A stretch of DNA of 64,000 nucleotides. Source: Sphagnum compactum. Lineage: Eukaryota > Bryophyta > Sphagnopsida > Sphagnales. Under the pieces are notes generated by a model that was not told the origin of the DNA, searched no databases, and was given only the letters and a program-made list of their open reading frames with translations. The stretch spans positions 16,482,213-16,546,212 of the forward strand of contig OZ234493.1 in assembly GCA_965153455.1 (NCBI GenBank). Direction: 5' to 3'. The translations under genes and the position numbers were made by a program. Below are positions 1-13,469 of the stretch, piece after piece (position 1 is the first letter of the stretch; each line of letters starts with the position of its first letter).

Positions 1-820
1 TTATGTGTTCTCCTTCTTGGACTATAGTATGGTAATGGAACTTCTGGAGGATGAAAAGAGAGCTGAGAACTTGTTAGGGTTTTCTTGTTCAGGCAGTTCG
101 TGGACACGGAGCGAAACGATCCATAGATGAACATGTCGAGGTTTTTTCTTTTCTTTTCTTTTCAGACACCCATTTGGTTTTTTTGTGAAATATAGTCCTG
201 ATATGCTAGAGCATCATACTAGATTGAATTTGGATTTATTAATATTTTTTTAATTTTTTGGGTTTCATTTTTTTTCCTGTTGGAATTCTAGGTACCTTTG
301 CCCAATTTTGGAGTTGCAGGAAAGTATGCCTTAGCCCTGTACATAACAACAGTGCGGAAAAATGCTTTGGAGCTTGTTGAGGCAGACCTGCAACAAGTTT
401 GTGGTGCTGCAGAGACCAATCTTTTGTTTGCTGATTTTCACAAGGACCCATCTGTTTTAAAAACAGTCAGGGTGAAAGCAATTGTGGACATTTTCAAGAA
501 CATCAAGTTCAATGATGTCATGGAGAACTTCCTAGGTATGGGATTGTACCTTTATCACACAAACCACTTCTTTTCTGGTCTTCATATAGCCAATTAGGGT
601 TTAAGGACAGCACATAAGCATATGCTTGTTGTGATGTGAAAATAGGAGATAGTTTAAGGGTAAGGGTAAGTCTCTCAGTTTAGTTTTTCCTCAGCTCAAC
701 AGGCCTTTGATGCATGTATTTTGCCTATTTTAGGGACTTACAAAACAAGAGTTGGAAGACATAAAGAATGCAATGAAGGGTTGTTTGAAGCCAGGCCGGA
801 CCCTTAAGATTGAGCAGAAG
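1..820 (+). pseudogene. Mitochondrial ATP synthase OSCP (delta/subunit 5) fragment, copy L
   Basis: OSCP links the F1 head of mitochondrial ATP synthase to the peripheral stalk. Two exons are visible. The first (292-535, acceptor ctag, donor gtatgg) encodes about 81 residues, including GKYALALYITTVRKNALELV, HKDPSV and a NFL end, in line with the plant OSCP pattern NYASALY...KDPSV...NFL. The second (734-820, acceptor ttttag, donor gtaatg) encodes 29 residues ending LKIEQK, like the family's VKVEQK. The exon between them (LAENGKL...AHRGKV, present in copy M) was removed by a deletion near 575. No exon for the conserved C-terminus (DMSI...RAQQMERLL type) follows. The first exon would lie left of the window. 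A broken fragment; the family assignment is firm, function is not expected. Confidence 0.85.
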
Positions 821-1189
821 GTAATGTCCTGATGTGCCTAAAATACTGGCTGCATTTTCCCATCTGTACAATTGCACTTTCTGACATCTTGCTCAACTGT
901 CTGCCTACCTATCCTGAATAACTTGAAGCAGCAAATGGGCTTTGTAGATGGCTATTCCTTTCAGACATTTTACTGCCTCATGAACCAGTTCTTAGCATGC
1001 TAGACCCTTCTATTTGTGATGAAGTTGAATGATCTGATAGAATTGATTGCTCTCTCCTTTTTTCCAAAAACCATCTTGAATTGTTCAGGAGGGTTCTTGA
1101 GTATGGAGAATGCAAGAAAAACCAAAATGGTACTGGAAGTTGTCTCTAGGAGGTAAACTCTGTCCAACAAATGAATGAGACTCTCAAAG

Positions 1190-2300
1190 CAAAACAGTTT
1201 CCTTTCAGGATGTGGTGGAGGTTATGGCCACAAGAAGATCGATGAAGTAAGATGCATTGGTGATGGTGAGGGGAAAGGTGCAAAGCAAAGCCTCTGTGGA
1301 ATCCAAAGACAAGAACCATGACACAGGTGCACTCACAGCACAAAATGTCAATGAGAATGCGGTATACTTGGAGATGACGCAGACCATAAGCACCTATTCT
1401 TCTCTATCACATCTCTAATTTTTGATGAACCAGATGTTTTTCTATGGGAGCGAGGGGAAATTTTTCACAGAATTCTGAGATGTGGTGATGTTGATACCAA
1501 TCTGTCATAGTATCTTTTCTGTGTTCATACAAGGTATCTGAGTGGTATGCTCTCCATAATGTGCAGCAGAGAAGTTCACTATCGTTGATCCCTCTTCTTC
1601 TTTCAACCTGTGAGCCTGATGTTTACTGGCATGTTGCTGCAAGTGGATGTTGGTTTCAATGTACATGAATGGAGAGGCATCTTTGGGTGGAGTTACGAAT
1701 GGAGGGTGATTTTGGGATGGGGTTCTCGTAAGGAGCAAGTCACAGTTTTAAGGCGCAAGGTACTTCCACATTTTGCTTCCCATTCATTGTTTTTTTTGTC
1801 TGACCCAATTGGAAACCCTTATCTTACAGGTTTTTCCATTCTTCTTGCTTCATCCACTCTGCCTTTTCATCTTTGCCTTCTTTTGCATCAAAACTCCCAG
1901 AAACATAACCAGTTGGAGAAACCATCGATATCATGACATCCATCGGTAAATGTTATTTATGTGTGACTGATTTTCTTCTTCCTTCCTACTACCCCAATTG
2001 CTTATGTTTTTCATTGCAGGTGTTCATCTTCAGCGAACTGCTCAACCTGCAAGATTCAGTAGATTGTGAACCCATTGCTAGAATGTATTGTTTTGCTGTA
2101 ATCTAGGTGTCATTTGTACTGGTTGAGAGGGATGGCAAATGGGATCCGAAACTTGGCAAGCTAGCAGTATATGTCCATATCAACATGGAAGATGCAAAGC
2201 ATCCTGTACCACTTGTCACTGTCTACCATCAGCTCCACCCAGTGCTGTCCTTATCATGATACACTTTCTTGCAGGCCATGTTTGGGCAACGGTATTTGGT
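1190..2300 (+). other. Unidentified exon-like fragments inside arm L
   Basis: Between the OSCP and phosphatase fragments several stretches are conserved with copy M and read like exons, but I cannot name them. One, near 1,280-1,370, reads AFVESKDKNHDTGALTAQNV-like in copy M. One, near 1,630-1,760, contains EWRGIFGWSY and KEQVTVLRRK and ends at a possible donor. One, near 2,108-2,250, contains ERDGKWDPKLGKLAVYVHIN followed by HPVPLVTVYHQLHP. All run on the + strand like their neighbours. Stops interrupt the joins, so no intact reading frame is claimed. They may come from one further captured gene or from several. Confidence 0.45.
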
Positions 2301-2461
2301 CTGAAGCTTTCTTTTCCTTACTCCATGCCTTTGTCTTTGAGTGTGGGTAGATCCATTGTGCTATGGTGAGAATGTCACCAATTCTCATGATTTCATACTT
2401 TTGGCCACCTAAGTCTTAATGCATAGCTGGATGTCTAGTGCTGGAATGTGATGCATTAAAA

Positions 2462-2735
2462 TGCCTTTTTGCAAGTCTTCGAAATTCGTCCAGCTATAAC
2501 ACGGGATAAGGGCAAGGCTGTAGATTTTCTGCTAAGTTCACTTGGTGGGTACAACGGCAGCAGAAACCTCACAAAACAACAAACTCATATCCACACAAGG
2601 TTGGCAATGTCAAGTGCATGAATTTTAATACAAATAAGGAAGTTGGTTGTGGTGGACATGGCAGGGCGATCTGATTGCAGGGATGTATTCCCAGTCTATA
2701 TTGGAGATGATCGAATAGATGAATATGCCTTCAAA
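2462..2735 (+). pseudogene. Trehalose-phosphate phosphatase fragment, copy L
   Basis: Trehalose-phosphate phosphatase removes phosphate from trehalose-6-phosphate, a plant sugar signal; it is a HAD-fold enzyme. Two adjacent exons are recognisable. The first (about 2,470-2,544, donor gtgggt) reads EIRPAITRDKGKAVDFLLSS, matching the family's EIRP-I-WDKGKA-EFLLESLG. The second (2,681-2,735, acceptor tgcag, donor gtaaga) reads DVFPVYIGDDRIDEYAFK, the family's VFP-YIGDDRTDEDAFK block that carries the late HAD acidic motif. The usual Thr and an Asp of that block are replaced by Ile and Tyr. No earlier catalytic exons (DYDGTL type) or downstream exon are seen. A small captured or truncated piece of a gene, not a working enzyme. 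Confidence 0.82.
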
Positions 2736-2990
2736 GTAAGAGGCATTCTACTATATATGGTCTCATCTATCTTGGTTGTGATGTGTATTTATGTGGCTCT
2801 TGTCATCATGTCTGCATTTTCATTCATGAGGGTGGGTTCTTTACTTTGTGCACTTATCCATCTTTCGGGTCTTTGGAGTAAATTAGTCTTAGTTTGGATA
2901 TCATTGTAAGCTGTTGGGTTTGGTCATGTTGAAGACCTCTTGGCTGTTATGGGGCCTAAGAATTGATGCTAAATGGCAGCTTGTGATTGC

Positions 2991-5900
2991 TCAGAGACAG
3001 GTGTAAGAGCTGCAAAGCAAGTACCACAGCAGCTTTCACCTCAGCAGGCAAAGCATTTGGAGGAAACAACCAGTGATGCATATGTGTTGAGTGCAGTTTT
3101 TCTTTTGTGAGAAATGTATCCCTCAGTGAAGATGATCTGAAGAATGCTGACACATTTGATGTTTCAATGAGCTCATCTCGCTCCATAGTCAAACTTATTC
3201 CAATATGCATTCATTGACTTCATCAAATCTACATGGGTTCCAAACGAGGAAGTCTCATAAAGTCCTTTTGAAATTTCAACCCAAAAATTCACAAGACAAC
3301 ACAACAAAATCTAGGTGGTTTGAAAACTTGGAAATTCCACAGTACAAGAGTGATGTGTGGGAAAGATGTATCTTAAACTTTGACTCTGCACATGGAACTA
3401 CTCCATGTCCCTCACAGCTTGCTTGGACACTCCTCTAACAACATGGGCTTCTTCTCTATACTTATAAAAAAGATATTTGAACTGCTAGTATAGTCCAAGA
3501 TCTGCATGCTCAAGAATTAGACTCTACAGACTTTTGAATCACTCTACTGGAGTCCAAAATATCTGCATGTTTGAGTGTCAGAGCTGATCTTGCCTGCCTT
3601 TTGGCAAGTACTTCCCTTTCCCCCTTTGTGTTTCGTGACTTTTTATTCCCCACCCAAATAACTTCTTGGCCAGGCTTCCTCCCCATACTGAAGGAGGGAA
3701 ACTGATCTGAGCTCATTGGCAACAACAGGGTCTACCACTCCGCGCGAATAGTCCCACAGAGCTTTTAGTGGCTAATCATATTTGGTTTACAGCCATGCAG
3801 TGCAATATTTCCCATGGGTGCAAGCTTTGGATCAAGATTGTACCAGCTAGTGTTGGTCTGGTATAGAGGCTGGCATAGAGGCCTGCACCTGGTATCAATA
3901 ATGGTAGCAAGGACCCTACAAGACTGGTATGACCTGAGGCAACACCAGCCTGGTAAGGACCTGACGTAATACCAGTTTTATAATTAGTTTGAAGATCAGG
4001 GATTTACCAGTGTTGGGTGGTTTTTAGAACAAGGGATAGATATAACATGTAAATTATCAAACTGGGTATACATCCACTTACCTATTGATTCTCAAAATCT
4101 TCAAAAAATTGGTTTTGCTATATAACCCTGGTTCTCCAAAAATACGAAACAGTCAAAGAATCATCTAGAGAACTGTCAACTGGTTCTTTGATGGTTCTTT
4201 CATGAAAACCATTGGTTTTGTAAGGGTTTTGAAACAACCAGAACCAACAGTGTAATTTATTCATAAATCATTCAAAGAACCAGAACTGATGGTTCTTTTA
4301 AAAATTCAAAGAATTGCACCACACAAGCATATCTCTATCTCATACAAGTTAAAAACAGTCTTGAACCCAATACCAGGACCAGGCTAGATTGTTCAAAAGT
4401 GGATACCAAACAAATTTTATTTTTCCTTCATGTGTAGATGGGAAATGCATGAAAGCGTCCCACAAATATATATACATTGAAAGACGAATTAGGAAACCAA
4501 CTTGTACTTAGCAGGTGGACCTAAACTAACTAACTCACTTGCAATTGTGCAAAATACACTTTTGTTGTGAGCCCTTTTCCAGCTCAAGTGTATGCATGAA
4601 ATACACATGATGTGTTAGTTAGCTTTGGCCAAAAAATAGAAAACCTCACTTTTGCTGGGGAATGAGCATGGCACCATTACAGAAAAAGGGAACTGTAAAA
4701 GGGAGGACAATGGAACATACCTTTGTCACCCACCAAGTTTTATTAATAGGGTAGCAGATTCAAGCAAGGAATTGACATGTAATGTGGTGATGATCGTGGA
4801 CAACTTGGAGATGCTTGATTGTAAAAGCAAGTGCTCTTTTTTCATCTAGATGTTTTAGATCAGGTTCATTGGCAATAGTGTAATGGTCTGCAAATATTAA
4901 TTTGGATGAAGTTTAACCCCTAAACATTAGGGCTGACCAATTTGATCTGCTAAATTGGTCTGCTTTTGAGTGTATTGTTGTGTTTCCCTGACATTTAGGG
5001 GTTAAGCTTAAATAATATGTAACAAAATTTGGACATGTAAAATATGCAAAAAAAACTATGCTCTATTAAATTGTTCTTAAAAAAGGTATGATTGGCTATG
5101 ATGGCCTAGTCACAATGATTGGCCCTGTGGTGACATTTAACTTGTTGTTTAAGATGTTTAAGAGTTGAGCAAATAACTTGTAGATTATGTTGAATGTTAT
5201 AAATATTTGCAAAGGCTCACATATTGGATGTGCATAGATATGTTGTTACAAAGGTCAATTAATCAATGAAATGATGTTTTGAACCATCTATAGGTTACAT
5301 TCATTTGAACTTTTGTTACTGTCATTCCCCACTTATGTTGAGCAAAGAATTTGGTTTATATTTTAGTCGTTTAACCATAAACTAGAAAAATTATACTAAC
5401 TGCTGAGTATTATTTAATCCATAGACTCGACAATGTGTCATTGATTGCTCAAATGTCGATTGCAGGTCCCACCACTGGATATGGTCGGTTGGTCACAAGT
5501 TTGAGAATAATGGCCCCGCACCTAACAATGCTTATATTTCAATAGGCCAACCTTGACACATGAAACACCCAAACTATAAGCTCTTTGAGCAACTAGCTTT
5601 GCAAGAAACTTGGCATTTCTCCCAAGCAAGCAAGAATGTGTAAATTGATGGTTGACAACACTTGAATTGAAAGATGCAAAATTTGCAAACACCTACAGAA
5701 CAATCTGTTACAAACAAGCACTTCTTGTTACAATCAAGCCTATCTTGTTCTGTTTTCACCTGGAAAGGCAATCAACTGTCTGAAAGGGGTGTTCATTAAA
5801 CAGGGTTTCAAGTTTGAGGCTTTGAAGCTTGAACTATCATTTATATGTCACACTTGTGTTGGGATGGGCGGTTATTAGAAATGCCATTAAATGACAGGCA

Positions 5901-8300
5901 ATTTTCAAAGTGGTATATCTGGAGTTCTCAGAAAATCAAGGACCAATCCTGATATATAACCCAAGTTATGGAAAAATAAAGTAAAATTTGATATATGAGA
6001 GTGACTCTCAAGGTATTTAAGAACTGGTCAAATACCCTTCTATAAAACTGTCAATTTCTTTCATAAACCCACTGGTTCCTTGAGGGGTTTTGAAAAAGCT
6101 AGAACCTGGGGTTCTTTAATTCTGAAATTTTTTAATTAATAATAATTTTTAAAAAACAACAGCAACAACAATAGAGCCAGAGGTTTTTTGTTTCTTTCCA
6201 AATATTTTCAGAAAAAAAAAAAAAAAAACTTGAACCATAGGTTTTTCTTAAAATCAAACAACGGCCCAACACCCATTCACACTTTCCTCTTGTTTCAAGT
6301 GCCATCAAAAAGCGTTGATGAAATAATTAGGCCAGTCCTCCAAGGGCCAAGCCTTTGGTTTTTAAGTGTAGGGTAAAGCCCAAGGCCAAGCCCATCACTG
6401 AAATGAGCACAAGCCTGATTGTGGTAATGATCTTGCCCGTGTGCTTTACATGGTGTACAATTTGATGCAACTTGTAAAGCAGGCGACTTTGTGTTTTTCA
6501 TAAATCATGTTGTGAAAACAAAATGCCCACTTGGGGGCAGAAGGATAATATAACATGTCCTCCAATTACAATATATGAATTATCAGAGTTTTTTAGAGAA
6601 TAGAGAAATTTGTAAAGTGAAGAAAACAAAATATGAGTACACTGAGTTTTGGTCAGATTTTAAATAATAATAATAATAATACATTGCATTTAAACTAGAA
6701 GTGAAGACATGGTGAAACTTATTAGATACTTTGATATTAGGTTGAACAACCCTGATTTAATTATAAAATTCACATAATTATTTCAAGCATTGTGCATTAC
6801 ATATTTTGATATTAAGTTTCAGCCCTGATTTAATATAAAAATTCACTTTCTGAATAAGAAAGTTTGCAATTGAAATAGGTGTAGGGGGATGAAAGAAGGA
6901 CCAAAAGGCAAAGGTCACTTTACAAATTTTGCAAATATCAACTTCCTCTAAGCAAGCACCCACAATGAAAATATTAAATGTTTCTGACCCCTTTAAATGG
7001 CAGACCTTGGTATATGGACTTTTGTAACATGTAAGTTGCCAATTGAGCAATTTAACAAAGCACATCATTAATGTACCATTGGATTCATGCTTGTAGTATT
7101 ACACTAATATTACACTAACATGCACAAGAAGCATTACTAAACAACACTAGGAACCATAAAAATAGAGTGGGTTTTTTGCAGAAGGAAAACATATATTATG
7201 TGTACCTTATTTTTAAAATGAAAATTCACTGAACCAAGTCAAGTTTTAAATTTTTCATTTGTATAATTGGTTGGTGTGAAATATAAAAACTATGGAGAAA
7301 ATTTTCTATGTTATTTGAGGGACCTGATTATAGGCAATAGCTAGTTCCCACTATGGGGTTTTTAAGCTGAAGAACCCACTCAAGGAGGGTTATCTGAAAG
7401 ATTGCATCTCAACCATTGATTTACGTCAATCTCAGCCGTCTCATGAGGGTTAGGGTGAACCAGCAGCTACACGGGTAGCTTCACCTTCTCCAGTGAGGCC
7501 ATATTTAACCTAGGAAAGGTTAAGTTTGGAGTTAGAGAACCCTGATTTTGCCTTAAGATGAGATACTTATAATATTTAGAACCAAATAAATTTAAGATTT
7601 GGTGGTTTCTAGTTTTTACCAATGTTGGGTGGTTCTTTGATTTTGTTATAGCCTTTGGTTTGGGGTTTTTGAAATTATCCAATTTAAATAGGCGGCTTTT
7701 CCGCAAGACTGGCAAAGGTCAAGGTAGGTTCTTTTACCGGTTCTTTGATTTTTTTGAGAACCACAGTTATGGGTCAAAATGATTCTTTGATTTTCGAGTA
7801 GCGCCTCTCACAAGTCCATACAAGCCCATCTATACTTAGCCCAACAGACAAAGATTCTTCTACCCACAAAGAAAAGATAGTTATTCAAACAAAACCCCCA
7901 ATCTAGCCCCCAAATCTGGGAAGAATTTGGAGAAGAGATCGAAGAAGATTTTTGTTGACTCTATATCATTCACTAGATGCCCTACAATCAACCAAAGTTT
8001 TTTTTTTTTTTTCTTCCAACTTTTTGGTGTAGCCCATGTGGTAATAATCCATAAGATGATTTAGCCAAATTTGGCTATAAATAAAATATGATAGTAAAAA
8101 AAAATTAAGCATTTTATTACAAATGTTGATGTAGAATTTAGTGATTTTTTGGTGTTGCCCGTATTGGTTATAATTTTCAACAAACCCCATCGATCCATTC
8201 CTTTTACTTTTCACTCTCCACCCATCACCACTTTCAACTGGAAGAAAAGAGCATCCAAAAATAATCATAATTATCTTGGCCAATAATCCATAAAGTAGGC
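2991..8300. other. Gene-free tract with dispersed short repeats
   Basis: I see no supportable gene. Three loosely similar blocks rich in ggttctttga and gaacc words lie near 4,120-4,330, 6,005-6,115 and 7,540-7,790 and look like decayed copies of one dispersed repeat. Poly-A runs occur near 6,213 and 7,995, and an (AAT)n run near 6,668. A short block near 7,450-7,495 (ggttagggtgaac, then caccttct-ccag-gaggcca) resembles one near 60,350-60,410. Confidence 0.5.
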
Positions 8301-8403
8301 AATTTAGGGGGTTCCTAGCCTAAGTTGGGCATGAGTGACAAAATGGTTGATGCAGGTGTGATGAAGGAAAATAATAGTGAGTCAAATTTGAAAACCCATT
8401 GAA

Positions 8404-8635
8404 ATTAATAGTTGTTCATGTTTGATCTTGTGTCTTGTGTTTCCTTTGGCAATGGTGGTGAGGCCTTATGTTTGTGTTTGTGATTTGGAACAACCATAGT
8501 GACATGATTGATTTGCGATTTGGAGCAATGTGGATGAAATTTTACATTTGCAATTTGGAGCAATGGTGGTGAGGTTTTGTGTTTTAGTTGTGATTTGAAA
8601 CAACAATGGTAAGGTTTTGTGTTTTTGCAATATGT
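8404..8635. repeat. Degenerate short tandem repeat
   Basis: Four to five imperfect units of roughly 55 bp share the words tgatttgga, caatggtggtgagg and ttttgtgttt. The reading frame across them on the minus strand is a by-product of the periodicity. Confidence 0.55.
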
Positions 8636-8639
8636 GTGT

Positions 8640-11600
8640 CCCAATTTTGTGTGTTAACTTATGGTAGAAATGTGTGCGTGCGCAAAGGTTTTTAGAAAGA
8701 GAAAGTTGGGAGAGAAGTTGTTTAGTTTTGGGTTATGGGAGAATAGTTTTGCTTCATGCCAAGTTTCAAATGTTGGTCCTAGGTGTGGAATCTTTGCAAT
8801 AAAGTTTGAATCTTGTAATAAAATTTGAAAAAATTAATTGTTTTTACAAAGAATGATTAGTCACAACAAACTTACTTGTTGTCTCAACTATGGATCCTAG
8901 CTGTAATCCAATATTACTAATCTTCTTGCAAATACGTAGCCTCCCCCAACTTGTCTTATGCTTGTTGAGAATTTTTGCTTTTACAAAAAAAAATGTGCAA
9001 CATTATCAAATGCAAACAAACATCCTTCTCACACATTTATTAACCAATTCTTATAAATTATCACATGAGCATCCAAATTCAAAATTTCAAGATGACATTA
9101 TTATGAGCTAATCAAAAAAATCACAATTGATTAAACAAAATTTCAATTTCAATTTGCAATTTAAGAATCCTTAAAATTTGTAAGGCAAAGAATGACACAT
9201 TCAAAGACCTCTCCACATGCTCCTTCCAACAAGTCAAAGGTTTCATTGCCTATGCATTCACAATAACAATGTGATGAAATACTCATAATTCAAAGGCCAT
9301 TATTGCATTGCTAACTTTGTTAACCAATGCCACAACATAAAAAATGGAGTTTACAATCAAATAATATGTAGGTTAAGGTGTGTTGGTGTTAGGAATTGGT
9401 TTCAAGAACCCATCAACCTTTACATGCATCAATATCTTGACCTTCTTGTCATATTCCAATATAAGACCTTAGTATTGTCCTTGCCCACAAACTTGATAAT
9501 ACGTTGTACTTTATAGGCTCTTGCAAATACGTGGGGTAAATAACATTAGAGTCAATATTTCATGCACTTTGTTGCTTTCAAAAGCACATGTAGACCAAAG
9601 GAAAGATTATAGAACATTCACCACCTCTATTGTCATCCAAACATAAAAGAATTTATAGCTCCAAGTTAGATTCCCCACAACAAATATAGGTGGTTGCGCC
9701 TCATTCAATGATTGCGCTCACCTTGCAACTTAATATTAATGGAATTAATTTGTGACATTCAACAAATAAAATAGGAACCAATATCCAAATGATTGGTTGA
9801 GTACACATTGTTGTACAAAAGGTGTGAATGTTTTTGTTATAACTCAACGAATTGCCCATGTTAGCCCACTTTGCACTTGTAATTAAAGACTATTTGTGGG
9901 AACAAATATTTATTGCATCTACATATTCAAGGTTTCCCTTTAAGAATACAAGCTTGTTAACAAAATGAGTCTTAATAAAAGTCTCTAATTTCTTGACAAG
10001 CAACCTTACTCTTTGCATATCTTGTCCCCCTTTTGCCTTTTTTTCATGACTTCTTAGCCAAAGTGATATTCTTTTACAAGGGTTATTGTGTCATCTTCAA
10101 AGAGACCTCTTTTATACCAACACATAGTTTTGTGTTTTTTGTTGCATATTGGCAAGACTTGTTTATCACATGCCCAAAACACCAATTTGCAAAGGGTGTT
10201 GCAAGTTGCAATGGGGCACACAATGTACTACAAAAGACAATGTTGTGGCAAGACTATTATTTAAGTTGGATCCCTCATCGTTTACATTTGTTATTATAAT
10301 GAAAAAATGGTAAATTAGACCCCAAAAAATACCAACTAAAATGCAGTTTTTAAATATGGAAAATTTCAACATAAACATAAGAAAGTAAATTCAAATCATT
10401 TTAAAGTGTCATTATGAAAATGTCTATGATTCCATTGAGTTTAATGCTAGTTGAATACAAAATTTGAATTGTAGTGTAGTAAAAATAAGTAACAAGTACA
10501 CCTGAAACTAATTGGTGAATATTGCATTTTTTCATACTTTTACATTAGAAGTTTAATGCATTTTGATAATAATAGGAAAAAGATGGAAGTTTACAAGTAC
10601 ATTGTAGTGCACCATTAACTTGAAAGTAGGAAAAATCTAATATTTCTTGTACTTGCAACATATCTTAGCTTACATGTAGTGAGCTCTTCAACCCCTCGAG
10701 CACCTTGTGTTTCCCCCTCCCCACCCATAAATAAGAAAAAATTAATGTGACAATGTAGGATGGGATTTTGGTGATCGTCATTGTGAAATTTTTAAGTCAC
10801 TCTGAATTATAATTCGTCATAGATCAAATTTCATTTTAGAATCATTTCTTGTTGTTTTTTTTTTTGGGCAACTTTTCAATGTTTTTGTATGTTTGTATCT
10901 TGTTGTTTATCTTACACCCTTTCAATGTTTTTTTCTTGGAGCCTATTTGTATCTTGTTGTGAACTTATATAATGAATCAGACATTTTGACAAGAATGAAA
11001 ATAAAAATAAAAATGAACAAAATGATATATAGTGAAATTTATAAAATTTATCTTTTGAAAAGACAAAATTGATTACAACAAAATTATTATGTCCACAAAA
11101 AATAATTTAATCATTGTCACTGGGTTGTGCAAAGTAAGTGGAGCCCAAATGGATAAATATAAAGTGAAAGTCAACTTGAATATCACCATTTGGGGCAATC
11201 ATGATTACGGTTGACTAATAAAGAAAACAATGAAAAACAATTTTTTTTGAATTAATGCATTCTTCTTCTAAGGACCTAAAATATGTGCATATTTTCATGT
11301 CCAATGCAATTTATTAATGAATCCATTAAATTTGATTGTTGTAAATATACATTTATTTCAAAAAGTTTAATAATTCCTACTTTTAGTCACATATTTATTT
11401 GTATTTGAAACAATTGTTTTTTTATTAATGTACATTGTCATGGAAATAACAAATATACTTCATGAAGGAAATTCAAAGTCACTAAATTATTTTGCACATT
11501 TGTGAATTAAAACCAAAATCTTGTCTAAGTGCAAGCATGGCAAAATAAACAACTCATTTATCCTTGTCACAAAAAAATATAAATAACCATTAAATAACTT

Positions 11601-12780
11601 TGATGTATTGAAAGTAAAAATATTATTTTATTATTGAAGAACCCCATATTGAAATATCTCTTTTACAAGATGGGTTGTAAATAAATGAAATATTGATTCA
11701 AAAAATATTCAAGTTAATTGAGGCTTAAAAACTACTTATGTATTATCAATTTATGCATATTGTAATCATAATATGTCAAACTTCTGATGTAATTTAGTAA
11801 TTTTGAACATTATTGACCAATTAATCTGAAACTTACTTGTAAATTATTTTGATCATATTATTTTTTTTCAAACTTTGTGTTCAACTTACCTTAATAGAGA
11901 AACCAATGATTTCATATTTTTATTTGTAAATTTTAGAATCTATTTCATTATTTATATAATAAATTCTCATTTTAAAATTAGAATATGGGCAAACTTTTTT
12001 AATTTGTGGGTTTTGCATGCTTTCACATGTCTGCAACAAGTACTTTTGAAACCAAGTTCGGTTTTCTCTTGTGCCCTTGGTGACACAAATAATGCATAGA
12101 AAAAAAAAGTGATATAGATTATACAAAACATCATTTGAAAAGTTTTGTTTGGTTGTAACTTGTTCACACCAACCTCACAATCAATGGAAAAGAAGGCGTG
12201 AAAATTCCAGATAATGTAATTCCTCATTTCGTATTTACAAGTATGCAAGGAACATCAAATCCGTGAAAAAATATTCAATAGAAATACCAACATGAAGATT
12301 GCTACCATAACATAAGTTCAATTTCTCTAAAAAGATAAGATTTCATTATTTGGATAATATGGTTGCTAATTCCACAAATACATAACTTCCAAGGTCCAAC
12401 CCCTCTACTTGTTCTAATCAAACTTACTTCCCTAAATTGACATGAACGAATATATGAATGTGTAGACTTTGTCTTCTTTGTTTACAAACTTACATTTCAA
12501 TATTAGTTCTCTCAAGTGGAGTTTTGTTTATTGATTAAAAAGGAAATGGTCAAGGTGCATTAGAAAAACATTATTTTGAAACTAAAATAAAAGAGATATG
12601 TAGATAGATACGTATCTCACATTGTCACGTGAGGACTCTTCTTTTGCAACCATTCATGCATTGGTTTTTGTACTTATCAAAAGGTTTTGTTCTATTGAGA
12701 CAAAAGCAAAAGCCTCATACTTGGAACAATAAAATGCCCCAAACCTGGAAAATCCCACTTTCTGAAGAACACGGAAAAAG
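8640..12780. other. AT-rich tract without a supported gene
   Basis: No gene is supported. The minus strand between about 10,300 and 8,890 gives long, stop-broken translations that could be an old retroelement, but I recognise no diagnostic motif. The rest, to 12,780, is AT-rich with short chance reading frames only. Confidence 0.4.
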
Positions 12781-12903
12781 AATTCCTTGAGTAACTCGAG
12801 CACCTTTAGTGGAGGACCCACATCTTAGGACGAGCATTTAAGAATTCCTTGAGTAACTTGAGCACCTTTAGAGGAGGACCCACATATCTTAGGCCGTGCA
12901 TTT
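12781..12903. repeat. Tandem duplication of about 61 bp
   Basis: Two adjacent units, starting at about 12,781 and 12,842, share gaattccttgagtaact, gagcacctttag, ggaggacccacat and cttagg. They differ at a few positions and by short indels. Confidence 0.85.
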
Positions 12904-13469
12904 TACGCGAGATAGGGTTGTCAAAAACGTGTCAACATGTATGCTCACACTTTCTCCCATTTTGCTCCTTGTCCATCACAAATTGGAGAGAGAACGTCTC
13001 CCAATGGTCCACCCCAATGAGGGATTGGAGACAACCAGTAAGTAAGTAGTTGCAAACTTGTCATCTCATCCAAATGCTTGTTTCAAGTACTAAGGAATTT
13101 TTTTTAAAAGCACAAAACCCAAAGACCCATTCCAAGCGGCCGGATTTCCTTCACCAAAATCCCATTCCATCATATTCTCTCCACATGTGTAGGGTCACAA
13201 ACCAATGTAATAATAAGTGGTCCCAACTCTATGGTTTTTGGTTTAGGCCTATTTTTGCATGATGGTAGTAGGGTCACAAATTGTAGTAGTGGGGCCCCCA
13301 ATCACCTTTGTTTTCCTTAGGATAATATTTAATTTCACTATAAATTAGGCTACATATAAATATTTATGGCATGGAACAGGACACGAATCCATGGGCTTCC
13401 ATAAATACCACACTGGAAAAAAAACAAAACAAAATCTAACAGACTAATTATCCTAGACTTTCTGACATC

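Larger units (their letters stand above)
1..2990 (+). repeat. Arm L of a dispersed mosaic unit
   Basis: This segment matches, in reverse complement, bases 44,576 down to 41,323, including exon borders and intron sequence. Base 1 pairs with about 44,576, so the match runs off the left edge of the window. It is about 265 bp shorter than its partner, mostly because of one deletion near base 575. Similarity ends at about 2,990, just after the run atggcagcttgtgattgc. The arm carries fragments of at least two unrelated plant genes plus unidentified exons, all in one orientation. Basis: seen directly by comparing the two stretches; exact identity was not computed. Confidence 0.93.

Noticed and set aside
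1-820. OSCP piece as recent organelle DNA transfer
   Set aside because: OSCP is nuclear-encoded in plants and the fragments contain spliceosomal introns.
8890-10300. Possible retroelement on the minus strand
   Set aside because: Long broken translations only; no reverse transcriptase, integrase or LTR motif that I can point to.
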